Assembly: GCA_900491605.1 (NCBI GenBank)
Contig: UESW01001594.1
Span: forward strand, 281,711 to 345,710
DNA: 64,000 bases
Direction: 5' to 3'
DNA from: Calamus simplicifolius
Lineage: Eukaryota; Streptophyta; Magnoliopsida; Arecales; Arecaceae
Made by a program: the position numbers and the translations under genes. Shown here piece after piece: positions 24,520 to 37,235 of the stretch. A model generated the notes under the pieces. It did not search any database. It worked only from the letters and a program-made list of their open reading frames with translations, and was not told the DNA's origin. The stretch's first letter is position 1. The number at the start of each line of letters is the position of its first letter.

Positions 24520-26409
24520 GTGAGGTTTCAAAAATAACGGCTGTTGTAACGATTAAATGTGCCCAACAACAGAGTTTTGAATCCGAATAGAACGTTACAT
24601 AAAATATCAAAACAAATAATTCTTATAAGCATCAAAATGAAACCAGAATTCCAACAAAAAAGAACATTATTTAGAAAAATTGTTGAAGGGTGTTGTGACT
24701 CGAGCTCATTTCCAAAGCTTTTCTTATCATTATTATTATTATTCGTATTACCTAAAACCACTTGCAAGCGCGAGTCACGCTCGCCATAAAGATTGAGATT
24801 TTAAGTGACACCCAATCTTTAATGAAAGAGAGGGTGAAACTGGACGTCCGCCGGATCTAGTTACAAGGACTACTTATGAGGATGGCGATGGCCGGCACGA
24901 TTTATAGTTGAGCTAAGAAAGCAATGGCCCTCATTTGTCTTCGAACACGAGATCAGACGGCGATGAGCCTGCGGGCACGCGAAGCGATCCAAACTCTCCG
25001 GCGTCGTAACCAACTGCTGCACCGGAAAACCGCCGGGAAACTAGATAATCCCCTTGTGGCCGTGGCGTCCAGTGCACACGTGTCGGCCGAAGGATGAGTT
25101 AACGGGAGAAACTAGGCGGGCCGCCCATTTCGCGCGTACGGGTCCGAGCAAACGACGACCTCTGACGGGGATAACGGTAAGCCTCCGATCGTGGCGTCGT
25201 GCTTTCCGTCCCTCGTCTCGACGCCCACCACACAACCCCCAGCCTTATCCCCGGATCTAACGCCGTCAATTCTCGCGGCTGTCCGTTCCGCCACGTCACC
25301 CCTCCAGTCGTCAACCTTAACGAAAGTGACGCCCTTCCGAACCCCCTCATCCGCCCTTCCGAAGCCCCTCCATCGCAAAAATTAAGAATTTATTATTATT
25401 TTATTATCAGATAAGTGGCTTTAAAAGCCACCGGATAATGGCCGAGAAAAAGAACCCAATGGGACTCGGCCTTCCTCCACGTGGCATCCGCTTTAGTCCG
25501 ACGTGGCAAGCATTTCAAACGAATGGCCGGGAAAGTAACTCGCTTCTCGTCCGAAATGACGAAAACACCCTTAAGATTTAAGGCAGGCGAAAGTTTCTAA
25601 GCTCGTGAATCAGCGAGACAACGGAGTCATTCCTCTTATGACCGCTGCCAAAACTAGGGGCTTTTTGGGTTAAAAAAAAACGTAAGGACGGCCTTGAAGT
25701 GGAATCCTGCAAGGTAACCGTTTACGACAAATAAACGCAGAGTTATTAACAATTAATTAAGCTCAATCACGCTGTACCATAACTTATTGCAGCCATTTAT
25801 TGAATGGATTCGCTTCGATTATGTGGACAGGGTTTTAGAAATATATTATATATTTTAGATAGAAATTATCCGTTTTCATGTGGAACTGCCTCGAGTGGTA
25901 ACTTAGCATCCGTTCGGAATCTTCGCGCCTATTCTCATCCACGAATAATTCATACTTTTTTAAAAAAATTTAAAAAAATATTTATCTTGAAATTTCTCGT
26001 GTCTGCCCAATGATTTATAATTTTTTTAAAAAAAAATTATACTTAGAAAGAATATATAATTTTTTGAATTAGTTAAAGTAAACTTTCGTATTAAAAGAAC
26101 ATAGTAAGTCAATATTTATGAACTACGATCTGAGTTGATCGCTTGTCTTTAAAGTCGTACTATTTTTTATTTATAAAAGACAATTTTTTTTTAATTAAAG
26201 AAGGGGATATAAGCATCTTATATCACGTTTTTGGTAGTTTGATTACAAAGAGAAGGGGAGGAAGCGGACGAAGCGGTTTTGGTAGTTTGAGGTAACCGGC
26301 GAAAGGCAAGAGAGAGGAAGCATTTACCGGAAGATCCAGTGACCGGGGTAAATTGTATAAGAGCGGGGGTTTAAGCAAAAACGGTGGTTTTGAGGGTTTT
26401 GGCGATCTC
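24520..26409. other. Intergenic stretch upstream of the TRP gene
   Basis: 24.53-24.78 kb is AT-rich. 24.9-25.4 kb is GC- and CpG-rich with overlapping open frames on both strands that I take as compositional. 25.7-26.2 kb is AT-rich again. G-box/ABRE-like motifs lie at 25077-25082 (CACGTG), 25477-25484 (CCACGTGG) and 25501-25507 (ACGTGGC), roughly 0.9-1.3 kb before the TRP leader. Confidence 0.4.
25477..25507. promoter_or_regulatory. Paired G-box / ABRE-like elements
   Basis: CCACGTGG at 25477-25484 is a perfect palindromic G-box, and ACGTGGC at 25501-25507 is an ABRE core. Such pairs are bound by plant bZIP and bHLH factors. They are about 0.9 kb upstream of the likely TRP transcription start, so a regulatory role is possible but unproved. 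Confidence 0.3.
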
Positions 26410-26708
26410 AAAGGGGTAGGGTGGGGGGCAGAGAGGGAGAGAGGTAGAGAGGAAAAAAAAAAAAAAAAAAGCTAAAGAGAGAGAGAGGCGTTTTACGAAA
26501 TTTGGGAAAAATCAAGCGTTTATGGAGAGGAATTTGAGTTCCGAATTCTGATCAAGATCTGGAATTCGGTTCTCTCGCCGAAGTCTTTACTTGATTGATA
26601 GTTTTGTTGGAATTCTTGTGGATTTTGGCGGAATTCCAACGTTTCTTCCGACGATCTGACGGGAATCACCACGATTCCGGCTTATTTCATCAAACCATTG
26701 TTCTGGAG
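26410..26708 (+). other. Non-coding first exon (leader) of the TRP gene
   Basis: Purine-rich leader with GA repeats and an 18-A run at 26453-26470, ending at a good donor (ctggag|gtgaga). The leader intron would be 26709-27371, and the second leader exon 27372-27446 starts after ttgcag and runs into the start codon. The transcription start is a guess. A nine-codon upstream frame begins at 26522. Confidence 0.5.
26522..26551 (+). other. Upstream open reading frame in the TRP leader (9 codons)
   Basis: ATG at 26522 opens a frame of nine sense codons ending TGA at 26549-26551, inside the presumed first leader exon. It is the only ATG I see in that exon. Confidence 0.4.
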
Positions 26709-27384
26709 GTGAGAGCATCGAATTCCGGTTGGAATGGGTTTGGAGCTGTGATTCTGGTTTATTTTCCCTAGCTTTTATGGTGCTTTTTTGAATTTCGATC
26801 GGATATCTGTTGATCGCTTTGATTGTTCGTCTCTGTGTTTGGTGCAGCTTCTGATTTTGGCTTGAATTTCCTTTGATCTTGTCAAATTGGGTTTTCTTTC
26901 CGAGTTCTGCTCCATTTGCAGCCTGATCCTGGAGATGCGGTTTGGAGCTCCAAATTCGGTTTATTTTTCTCTGATTTTGGTGAGGCTCTTGAAGCCTTCT
27001 TGGATTCGGTTTGAAACTCTAGAATTGGATTTTTTCATTATCTTTTCGTGATTTCTGAGGCTATATCTTCTTCGAGAGGTCATTTGAATTGATATTTATG
27101 GCGCTTTGATTTTTTTTTTTTTTTTGGTCCCCCGAGTTTGGTGAATTGCGATCAAGATCCCATCAATCTTTGTGTGCAATTATGTCGATGTCTGGAATTC
27201 ATTTGGATCTTTTCATGCTTCTTGGGATTTTGAATCTGGGACAAAAATTCCTTAAGCCTTACGTCTCCATATGCATGTGATTTTCCTTCGCTACAGGGTT
27301 TTGTGGCTATTTACATCTTCTCTTTCCTTATGATGGAAAAAATGATTTATTTTTCCTTCCTTTTCTTGCAGGACTTTCAGGTAG

Positions 27385-27393
27385 ATGGCTTAG
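27385..27393 (+). other. Minimal upstream frame ATG-GCT-TAG in the TRP leader
   Basis: A start codon, one codon and a stop lie 54 nt before the main start codon at 27447, in the second leader exon. A scanning ribosome must pass both this and the earlier upstream frame, so translation of the main frame may be damped. Confidence 0.45.
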
Positions 27394-27446
27394 ATTCTCC
27401 AACCGAGGTTGAAGTTTTCGGGACACTAGTTAATATTAGATACGTC

Positions 27447-30400
27447 ATGGTCTTTAAGGTAAGATTTTCAATCTATCCCTTGCTTAACATTTTCATCTTT
27501 GTTTTAGATCTCATGGTTTTCGAGGGGTTCTGGGTTTAGCCAAATAGTGGGAACCTTTTCTGTATTTTTGCCTCTCTCTCCTCCTCTATTCATCATCACG
27601 ATCTCCTTATTAATCGAGTGTCCTTTCTTTTTCCTTTGATATTCTCCTCTGCCAATTTTTCTCTGTCCCTGTCCTTTTTTGCCTAAGGTTGCAGGAATTC
27701 CAATCATGTAGCAGAGCTATAAAATAATATTTCAAATGAATCAATTTAACCAAATTTGATTTTAGGATACTTTTGCACAGTGTCGGAGAGACATATTTTT
27801 GGGTTTCTAGAGAGCTAGACGATTCTTCTATTTCACTGTATGGTTTATTGTTGGATCTGAGATCTCTTGGTTCTGTTCTATTGCATGCAATGCGATTGAT
27901 ACTTTTATTCAGCTTTTATTGGGGCAGGCAGAATTCATATCTTGAAAAAAGGGGGCGTTAATATGCATGTAAAATGCCTTTATATATTTCAACCTTATAG
28001 ACTTATTTATATGTATTTTTTTACGATGATTGAAAGTGCCTGAATACTAAAATTTTTTTGGCTGTGCTCCATCATAGGTTTCTGGGAAGCTAAATATTTT
28101 TTTGTGCCACTATATTCATTCGATTCAAGAGTGGGCCCTGCTTTGAATACATGTGGTTCAAAATTTGGGTTTGAAGACGAATTATGAATGTCGTGGTGCT
28201 GTTTACTCATGATTGCTGAGTTTCTCATCACTGTGAATCTTTGAGATGGGGTTGCAGAAGAGGTTGGATTATGGATATAGAGGCTACCAGGTTCCCCCAT
28301 GCCACATGTTCCAAGATCAGCTAGGGTATATATATATATATGCTATCCCAATCTGCTTCATTCTTTTTTCTGGTTTGTTAAACTCTGTATAACTCACTGC
28401 AATTCATCTATAGGGTAAGCGTTCTGTTAGAAAGAAGGTCGAGGACAGTCAGATGTGTGCATTTGATTTGCTTGCCACTGTAGCAAGAAAGTTGTTATCA
28501 AAGGAAGAAAGTTCTTTGACTCCATGTAACATAACTGGAACATCTAATCCTACTACTGAAGAGGACATTATTAAACAAGAACAATTAGATATTGAGAAGC
28601 CATTCAAAACTGAGGCATTTGATCAAGGAAGCTGTGATGATAGTACTTTGGGTTCTAAGGTTGTTTTTCAGAATCAGGGCAGCTATACCTCAAAGGAACG
28701 TTCACAAACTCCAAATGCAACAGCTTCACCACCTGCATCTGCCTTTGTAAAGTCTGATAACGAGCATGCTTTTGCTGGAGAGTCCACTATTAATACTGCA
28801 TGGGGCAAACTTGGATATTCTCTTAGTACTAGTACCTCCCCCAAAAAAGGCAGCACTCAGAGATGCTCTCTTGCTTCCATGGAATTGTGCAAGTGTGAAG
28901 GAGATGGAATTAAGACTCCACTCCAAACTGAACAGCAAATTACTGGAAATGTCATAGCCAGGGGTCCTCCAGATATGTACAGCTTGGAGGATCCAATGGA
29001 TTTGGATGCCAAACCTCCTGCTTTGGTTAGTTCTGACAGCAGTGCTGAAGTGCCTCCTTGCAGAGATCATGTTCCTTATAATAGTTCTGTTCCCAAGTGC
29101 AGGGGTGGAATGGAATTTTCTGTAGTTAGAGATGATGACGAAAACTCCTCTGGGTGCACTCATCCTAGCAACATCACTACTAATGCCCGTAGGGCACAAC
29201 GTATAGGAGACCGTAGGATAAGGAAGCTGTTGTCAACTAAGTACTGGAAAGCCACTCCAAGTATGTCAAAGGATGGGGAGCTTTCCAACACTGGTATGAG
29301 TTCTGTAATATTGATAATGTCTTAATTCATGATTTTATATTCTTGTGTGTGTATGAGACTTGCCTCACTGAATAGACATTCTATCATTTTCTCTTATCAG
29401 ATGTAGAAATGAAGCCTGTTTTCCACGGCAGGCAAATGTCTTGCACACGTCAAAGAACTCAAAGGACTTCATTCAAGAGGAGGAAGTTGTTTGAGCGCTG
29501 CTCAATATCAACATCTGATGGAGGGATCTTTCGTGAAAGTATATTTAATCCACCCGGAAAAGGTGGCATCAAGGTAGACGCAAATGATTCATCTCTAATT
29601 TTGCATGGAGGTAGGTATCATTTAAGCAGTTTACATTTGCCAACTACCTTATGACCTTTTTGGTGCTCTGAATACTGAAGCAGTAGCATTGCTTTTGCAG
29701 CAAATTGTGCACCATCCTCTACAACAGGTCAAAAATCATCAAATGAGTCACGAGATTACCATGGTATATAATAGGCGACATGAATAATGATATGATATTA
29801 TTTTAATATTTGACTTCAACTCTCTTTTTTTTTTTTTGACCTTTATGTGACAAATTTCTGAGGTGTACTGTCCTTCTCTTTCAGTGAAACTTAGTATCAA
29901 GTCCTTCAAGGTGCCAGAACTTTTTGTTGAGATTCCCGAAAATGCTACTGTTGGTTCCTTGAAGGTACATGATCCCCTAATATCTTCTTAGTTCCAGTTC
30001 TGCTTTGCAAAGAACATTGACAGGAAGTTCATATTTTTATTGGAGTAAGCCACCTGCATCGATGCAATAGAAATCAATAACTCAGTAATCTTATCATTCC
30101 TGATGTGTAGTTGAAGATCTTCAATGTTAAATAACAGAATACTGAAGAAACGAAATTCTTACTAGGTATTAAATAACATTATTTGTAGTGATTATAGAGA
30201 CGATATTGTTGCCTTGGCTTTTCAATGTCGATGTTAGCTTATGCACATGTTTTAACCATAGGAAAAAATTGAAGTTTGGTCCCTTAAGTACTTGCCGTGT
30301 GGTTCTATGCTTAACAAGCGACTCATATATTATCATCTCATTTAAAAGAATAACAGATGTCTCTTGAATTCTACTGGAATACAGTGGCAAACACATCCTT

Positions 30401-32423
30401 TTTTTAAATGAAATGATGGTGCACATGGTGTTTGTTAAGTGAAGAACTGCAAGGCAAGAGCATAAAGAACTGTATCTAAATTTTGTCTCTTCTGTCATAT
30501 ATTGATGTTTTGACCATAATCACAACTGACGTGTCTTATCCAGCTCATGGATGAGAAATTTAAAATTGCACTTGAACTATGTCTAAATTAGTTAAGTTCT
30601 TCTAAAATTGATATGCTGGTTTTTTTGACTGTATTATGGGGTTCATAGCTGTATTTTCCTTTGCAGAGGACAGTTCTGGAGGCTGTGACTGCTATTCTTG
30701 GAGGTGGACTACGTGTTGGTGTTCTTCTCCAAGGAAAGAAGGTTAGAGATGACAGCAAAACCCTGCGCCAGGCTGGTATTGCTCATGGTGAAAAATTGGA
30801 CAATTTGGGCTTCACATTGGAGCCAAATACCACACGTGTTCCAGCACCCCCGACAAGGCGTGAGGATCCCCATCTTCTTCATCCTAGTGATGCTACTGAA
30901 CCATTATCAAGGTAAAGAGATGGCACTAATTCATTGCTACTTTTAATAGATAGTTTGATTTAAGTAACCTCAATATGTCTCTTCTACCAATGATAGCAGC
31001 TAGTTAAATTCACCATAAATGTCCTTTGAAAGTACTCTTCGCACTTGTGAATGAATGGGGGTGTTGTTGCTATCCCTTTCCTGGAAATGCGAGAGGGGTA
31101 ACTGCATTCTCAGAAATTCAACTCTTCTATTGCGAATCAATTCAATTGTTAGAATTGTGTTGCTTTGATATCGGTAAAGCTAATATGGTTGTTTGAACTT
31201 GCGTTGCTTCATTTAGTATTCCGTCTTAAGGCAACTCTCTGACGATTTATTATAAATGCAGGATGGCACCTGCAAATCCCTCGCTACAAGAGGCATCTGA
31301 TCCCGCCCCTCAGGTTGTACTGACCTCTGCAGCAAACTGCCCTGAGAGTGATATTGATTCGGTTAACTCTCTGGCTGATGCTTCATCTCTGGATAAAATC
31401 ACTGCAAATTCCCGAGCTTTAGTTCCGGTGCCGCAGGTCGAGGCATTGGCTGTGGTTCCACTCCGTAAGTCGAGGCGATCCGAAATGGTCCAACGCCGCA
31501 TCAGAAGACCCTTCTCAGTTGCCGAAGTAGAAGCCCTTGTCCAGGCTGTTGAAAAGCTCGGGACTGGAAGGTGTGTGCCGACGATCACTTTCTCTTCCTA
31601 TTAACCCAATTTTAATATATCATATCAGGCCATCCATTCGTTACTTACTCTCATCTCTTTCTCCAGGTGGCGGGACGTTAAGCTTCGAGCTTTCGACAAT
31701 GCAAAGCACAGGACTTACGTTGATCTTAAGGTACCGTTCATCTTCAAACTTTTTTTTTCTGAGGTTCGAATCTGGAGTCCGCTAAATCTCGCGTAGCGGA
31801 TGTTTTGGTCTTTTTAAGCTTTTAGCTAGAGAGACCCGTCTTTTTAAAATTTTAAACTATGCCATTTGAGAGAGTAGCTATCTTTGTCCCATCTTATTAT
31901 CTTGTTATGGTTGGCGCTGTCCATACGCCACTGGATTGCTTTTTGTCGTGCAAGGTCAGAGGTCTATCCGTCCCTAGACACTCAACCCGTGTACGACGGT
32001 GGCCTTTTGGCTGGAGCCCTCTCTAGCTTTATCCCAGTTGTTTCTTCTTTAGTTGGTTGTTGTTTTTCTAACATATAAACTTATTCTTGGATAAAGCTTC
32101 TCGTCTTCTTCTTCAATTATTCTCTATAATATTCCATATGTTGGCTATTCAAAAGAGTGATGGTACTTCCACTAAACGCGGTGAGATGTTTGTGGACGCA
32201 GGACAAGTGGAAGACGTTGGTACACACGGCTAGGATTTCCCCTCAGCAGAGGAGGGGAGAACCGGTCCCCCAGGAATTGTTGGATCGGGTGCTCTTAGCC
32301 CACGCGTATTGGTCTCAGCAGCAAGCCAGGCTCCAGGTCAAACCACCTCCGGCAGAGGCTTGCCTTCTACTCGAATTTGCAACCAGCCAACCTTCTCTGG
32401 ATTTAGGACGAGAAGACCATTGA
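27447..32423 (+). CDS. Telomere repeat-binding protein, TRP/RTBP1 family; one-base deletion in exon 2
   Basis: Coding exons: 27447-27458, 28258-28325, 28414-29293, 29401-29610, 29701-29763, 29885-29964, 30667-30911, 31262-31570, 31667-31730 and 32202-32423. The product binds double-stranded plant telomere repeats in the nucleus. The N-terminus MVFKKRLDYGYRGYQVP is family-typical. Residues about 412-502 form a ubiquitin-like domain. From about residue 602 comes the C-terminal Myb/SANT domain with RRPFSVAEVEALV, GRWRDVKLRAF and the telobox VDLKDKWKTL, followed by the plant-specific extension (SPQQRRGEPVPQELLDRVL). With one base added the protein is 717 aa, a normal family length. The run of five C at 28294-28298 is one base short: before it the frame fits the family, and after it the next frame reads MPHVPRSARGKRSVRKK, also family-like. 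As written, translation stops in exon 3. A sequencing slip is the simplest explanation; a recent loss-of-function mutation is the alternative. Confidence 0.88.
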
Positions 32424-32976
32424 TCCATGTATAAAGTCCCCGCCCGCATCCCCCCACCCAAAAAAAATAAAAAAGAAAAAAGAACACAAAAAGGTACAAA
32501 ATGTTTACAAATTAATTTGTGTACGATTTACTCACCTTTATTTTTAAGCCAGGGTTCCTCTCTCCTTGTGAATTATTGAGGGAAAGGAGTTTCTTTGGTG
32601 TTTGTACATGATGACCGATGCCGATGATCTAGGAAGAAAAGATGGAATAAGACTTGCTGGACCAATGGAATTCGCATCGTCTGGACCAAGTTACTTGCTG
32701 ATTTGGAAAAAAAAAAAAAAAAAAATTTCTTCGGCGGTCCAATTTAATTCATTCTTTTGAAGTGATGTTGGAAATAGGATAGGTAGGATGGATTTGTTCT
32801 AAGAATTCGTTTGGATGTTGTAAGGTCTTGTGTTTGTCAATCTCTTTAACAATGTAACTGTTAATAAATATTGTACTTCTTGTCACGCCTTGTCTTATAA
32901 ATTAAAATTAAAAAAAAAAAAAAGATCGATCCTTGTGATCCTTTCATATAAATTTAAATTCATGCTACTGCTTTAG
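32424..32976 (+). other. 3' untranslated region and flank of the TRP gene
   Basis: A-rich and T-rich sequence without coding signal. A possible polyadenylation signal (aataaat) lies near 32863. A runs at 32709-32724 and 32911-32923 are simple repeats. Confidence 0.35.
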
Positions 32977-33315
32977 ATGATCTCCGCTAACGGTTACATC
33001 GACTCCAGTTTGGCGTTATACTGCACAAATAGGCGGATGGAACCGGTGGATCAGCCGAAAGGCTACGGCTCCACCTTCATTTTCAATCTTTCTGAGAAAA
33101 TTGCATTGGAAGTTGAGCAGCCTGTCGGCATGCCTAGCTGGAATGTCAAATTGATCCAACCCTACAAGTGGGAAATGTACAGAGTAACGACGACGCAACA
33201 GAACATTAGAATGAAAGGAACACTCAACAAACCACATATCGGACCGACCTCAAGAGCAGGTATAATCAGATTGCAATTTAGAAATCAAAGATGTCATTTT
33301 TATCTGTCTATCTAA
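32977..33315 (+). other. Unrecognised open frame of 112 codons
   Basis: The frame starts with ATG at 32977 and has mixed, protein-like composition and moderate GC compared with its AT-rich neighbours (for example ALEVEQPVGMPSWNVKL and YKWEMYRV). An overlapping minus-strand frame (33016-33237) is also open. I do not recognise either. It could be an exon of a lost gene, a piece of a transposon, or chance. No promoter or splice partner was found. Confidence 0.2.
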
Positions 33316-36300
33316 ACAACGGTAAATATGATAAGGACGCTAGTATAAATATAGAATAAACTATAATCTGCCTGCATCCACCATCAAAAACAACTTTTCT
33401 CACCAGAACCACTGGATGGTGGTACATTGCAGGCCGTTAATCTTCATATGAAACACGATGATAAAGGTAGAACACAAATAAACTGAACCACACAAAAGTG
33501 TCGATCTGTACGTCATCTTAAAATTCTTAAATATTCAGGATTCTTTTCAACGGAAATATGGCTGGCATGCACAAGAATATAACTTTTCAGATCAAATAAA
33601 CTTTTTGTTTCCTGCAAACAGATCAGTTGATACCCTTGTTACAATCACAGCTCAACGCATCAGACTTACCTGAGCCACATTGGCTAGATTGATACACTGA
33701 TCACTTCCAGAAAAAAGGAATAGTATCCTGGCATAAATAAAGCACAACCTGACCCACGTTTTTATACAGATGATAGATACAAAGGCATTTCTTGTTGACT
33801 GGACGTACTAGGTCAGTTCTCTGATTTGTGTACACAATCCCTACAGACAGAAAACAACACAAATTTATAAGGAAAACTATTGCTGCGAGTCTATTATGCT
33901 GCATATTGAGTGTCTCCTCGTTCATGGCCAAAATTCATGATTGCTGGCTCACGGCGGAAAATGCCGCAGTCAGTGAACAACTGACTTATCAGAGTTCTGC
34001 AGCCACCTACCAGCTCAAGGAAACTTCTTGGCCTACAAAGACACCAATTCTTTTGATGATCACAAATGCTAAGAACCGCTCAATATCATGCATTATTTGT
34101 TTAAGAACAAAAATACCTACCTAATGGAAAAAGGGCAAAAATTTGGACTAACTTACTAAGGAACCTAACACGAGGTACCAAGGTCAGAAACACAATTGAA
34201 CTTCTAAATATTACAAAACACTCTATTTAATATCTTGAACAAAAATTGACCAAGGTGAAGTGTTCGTAAGCAGTGAGATCTGTTGACCAACATCTGATTC
34301 TGACTAATACAATGTGACAGAAGGAAATATGCTATAGCGATCACCCACAATATAACTGTTCAGTTAACTGGTCCAATATGGAAGTGGGTGATTGGCTGAG
34401 CAGTGCACAGGGCTCCGACTGACACCACCTTCCATGTACCACACCACTCTTGACTGCCACATTGAACCAGCAACGTACAGTAATAAAGCAGGTGATCTGT
34501 AGCTGGACTCTTGCACAAATAATGATAGTTTTTTGGAATTTTTCTAGGAGACAAGCAATCTGGTCGAACAGCACAATAACCAAAAGAACGTCAGAAAATC
34601 AGGGGGAATGAGTTTGCTATAATGCCAAATATTAACTTATCAGGGAAGCATATTTCATAACAATGAAATGAAATGCTTGAAAAATTTATGAATGATTGTA
34701 CCTCATACTAACACCAAAAGGAAACTTAATCAGTGGCAGTAGTCTTGTGCACTGCGCTGTACTTTTACAATAGCTTAAATGAACTGGCAAATTTTTCTCA
34801 AAATGGAAATATATTGCGTGAATAACATATGATTGTGTACAGGCTTGGAACGCTCAATCATGTACATGCACATATTGTTGGCATCAAAACATACAAATAT
34901 AAAAGAAATGTGGCACTTCAATTACAACAAAGGACTACAACGTGTGCATGGACAGTGGAAGATTTTGAGCATACATGTTTCAACAGCTTAACTAGCCCAA
35001 TTAATCAGGGATGGAGAACTTAAAAACTGACATAATTTACAAAAGCAAGAAAAACGAGGAGAACCCAGAAAAAAAGGACAAAAAAAGATTTAAAAAGGAA
35101 ATTAAGCAGAAAATTCCCAAGGATGTGGCCAAAGGCTACCAAAACCAAGGACCTGAAATTTACGAAAGCAACCAATAGGAATATAAAATCTGGCAATCAT
35201 ATCAAGATTCCATCACTCATCTTATATTCAATGAAATCTGCAGTCATTCCAACCAATAAGTGGTACTTCCACAATTGCAAAATGCAGCAACAGCAATCAT
35301 CTCATAATCAACTGGCGAAGAAGGGATGGGGAAAAAAAGGTCAGTTTTTACACTATTACCCGTTAGACAACTATTAGTTCATCCAATATTACATCACAAG
35401 GGCTCAATTTAGCTTCAAAAGGCCACAGATGATACTTAATATAGCAAGTTCTATTTCTTACAAAATCAGATGTCTGGAAACTGCAGCAAAGACTTGCTTG
35501 CTTGCTATATAAAACACAGAAGAGTTATGTACCAGACCTAACAACTCAGTTTGGGACCCTAGATAATGTGAACCATCCCTGAAAACTGAACCATCCTTGA
35601 AAATTAAGGTTCAGTTTGAAAGATAACAAGATTATCTCTCATCTTTCTTAAAATTTCAAGCCCAGTTTGTATTTAGAGGTGAACCTGAAGATGAATGGTA
35701 TGTCTCCATAGCTACCAACATAAACATTACTACAAGGAAATACAGATATATTCCACATAACATAAATTATTTCTGTCGATGGATACATGCTGTGCTCCTT
35801 TTGGATGAAAGAAACTAGTCTTTTTTACCATTTCATTTCAGCTAATAAATGCTATCCAAAAATATAATACTTATGGAAGGATCCAGTAAAGACAGCACAC
35901 CAATTACGTAACAAATACAATGTATAGAGTCTATAGACAATCAATTATGCTGCAATATTTTTTTTTTTGAGCAATACCCAGCATTTATGCAACAATATTT
36001 AGGTCCTTAATTTCCATGAGCAGCTTCTTTTATTCATTATATTCAGATAAAGAATGATGAACATATGAGTGGTTTTTTATCACTTCAATAACAATTAGGT
36101 ACAGAAGAACCATAATGCCCTCTTTGGTGGGCAGGTGCTACAACATTACTTACACAGAAGTCTTAGTGAAAAGCTAACTTTGATTGATACATCGCTCAAG
36201 ACCTCTTTGGTGGGCAGGTGCCCTCCTTGTGCAGACTAACATAGCTCAAGACCTCGTGGAAAGCTAACTGAAATCAATTTGATTGATACATGCACATCCG

Positions 36301-37235
36301 CTTTTTGCTGATTTCTTGTCATTATGGAGGTACTAAAGATTTAAAGGGAAACTAGACTAACAGAATTATTGTCAAATTAAATCGATTCATTTATTGAAAT
36401 TCAAAACAGCTACTAATGAACTTGCTCCGATAACAACTTTAATAACTAACTAGGAAATGAAAGAATAGCTTCCTATCAGTTCTCCATGTTTCATGCATAT
36501 AAAATGCCAGATCATGCAGTATTAATTTATCTAGGACCACCAGGATGGACTTTGCCCGAGATTATCAAAATCCTTCAAAGGTTCAGTAGATTTTACAGGT
36601 TAATATGTTGGTAGTTAGAAAAGCTAAATGTATTACAACTAATTCTGTGTAATTGTGAAATTTCACTTAGCTAAATTTTGTTATGCATTTACATATGCAA
36701 CTCATGATGGATCACAAAGTTTCTTTTCTCCATTTTTTGGCTTACAAAATAATGCCTGAGTTTGCAGGACAGTAATAAAAACATTGCACCGGTAGCAATA
36801 TGACCATTATGCACAAAAATGCTAGCAAAAATTCGAAATCTAGGCTTTCTAAGTAACAACTAATTTTAAACTAGTTAAAAATGGACAATTAATTGACTTT
36901 CTATATTATAATGCTGCAAGAAAACTGATTAAAATTATTGCAGCTACTCCAGTTACACTTCAGTGTGAAAAAGACAAGGCTAAGCCTACTCCAGCTGCAT
37001 TGGAAGAAGAGATAACACACATAAATTATCCTCAGCACTTATTCTCTGTGCTGCTGAAAGAGCAAATCTGTGATCCTTAAGAGCATAAGAAAAGCTGATG
37101 GGAGTGATTTGTATCTAGCTGTTATGGGTTTATACAATATGTAATGTGGCACTTTCTTTGCTGTCTAATATAGGAAAAAGACCTTATTCTTACCTTTGCA
37201 GCTCCTGATTTCCAGAGAATGTTTATTGATTATTG
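33316..37235. other. AT-rich intergenic stretch between TRP and Spc25
   Basis: No gene, RNA gene or clear transposon was recognised. It may include the 3' untranslated region of the Spc25 gene at its right side. An imperfect duplication of about 80 bp occurs at 36118-36290, both copies starting 'ctctttggtgggcaggtgc' and ending 'ttgattgatacat'. Confidence 0.4.

Noticed and set aside
24924..25097. 57-codon open frame on the plus strand in a CpG-rich stretch
   Set aside because: Basic, low-complexity product with no recognised motif. The same stretch is open in several frames on both strands, so base composition is the likely cause.
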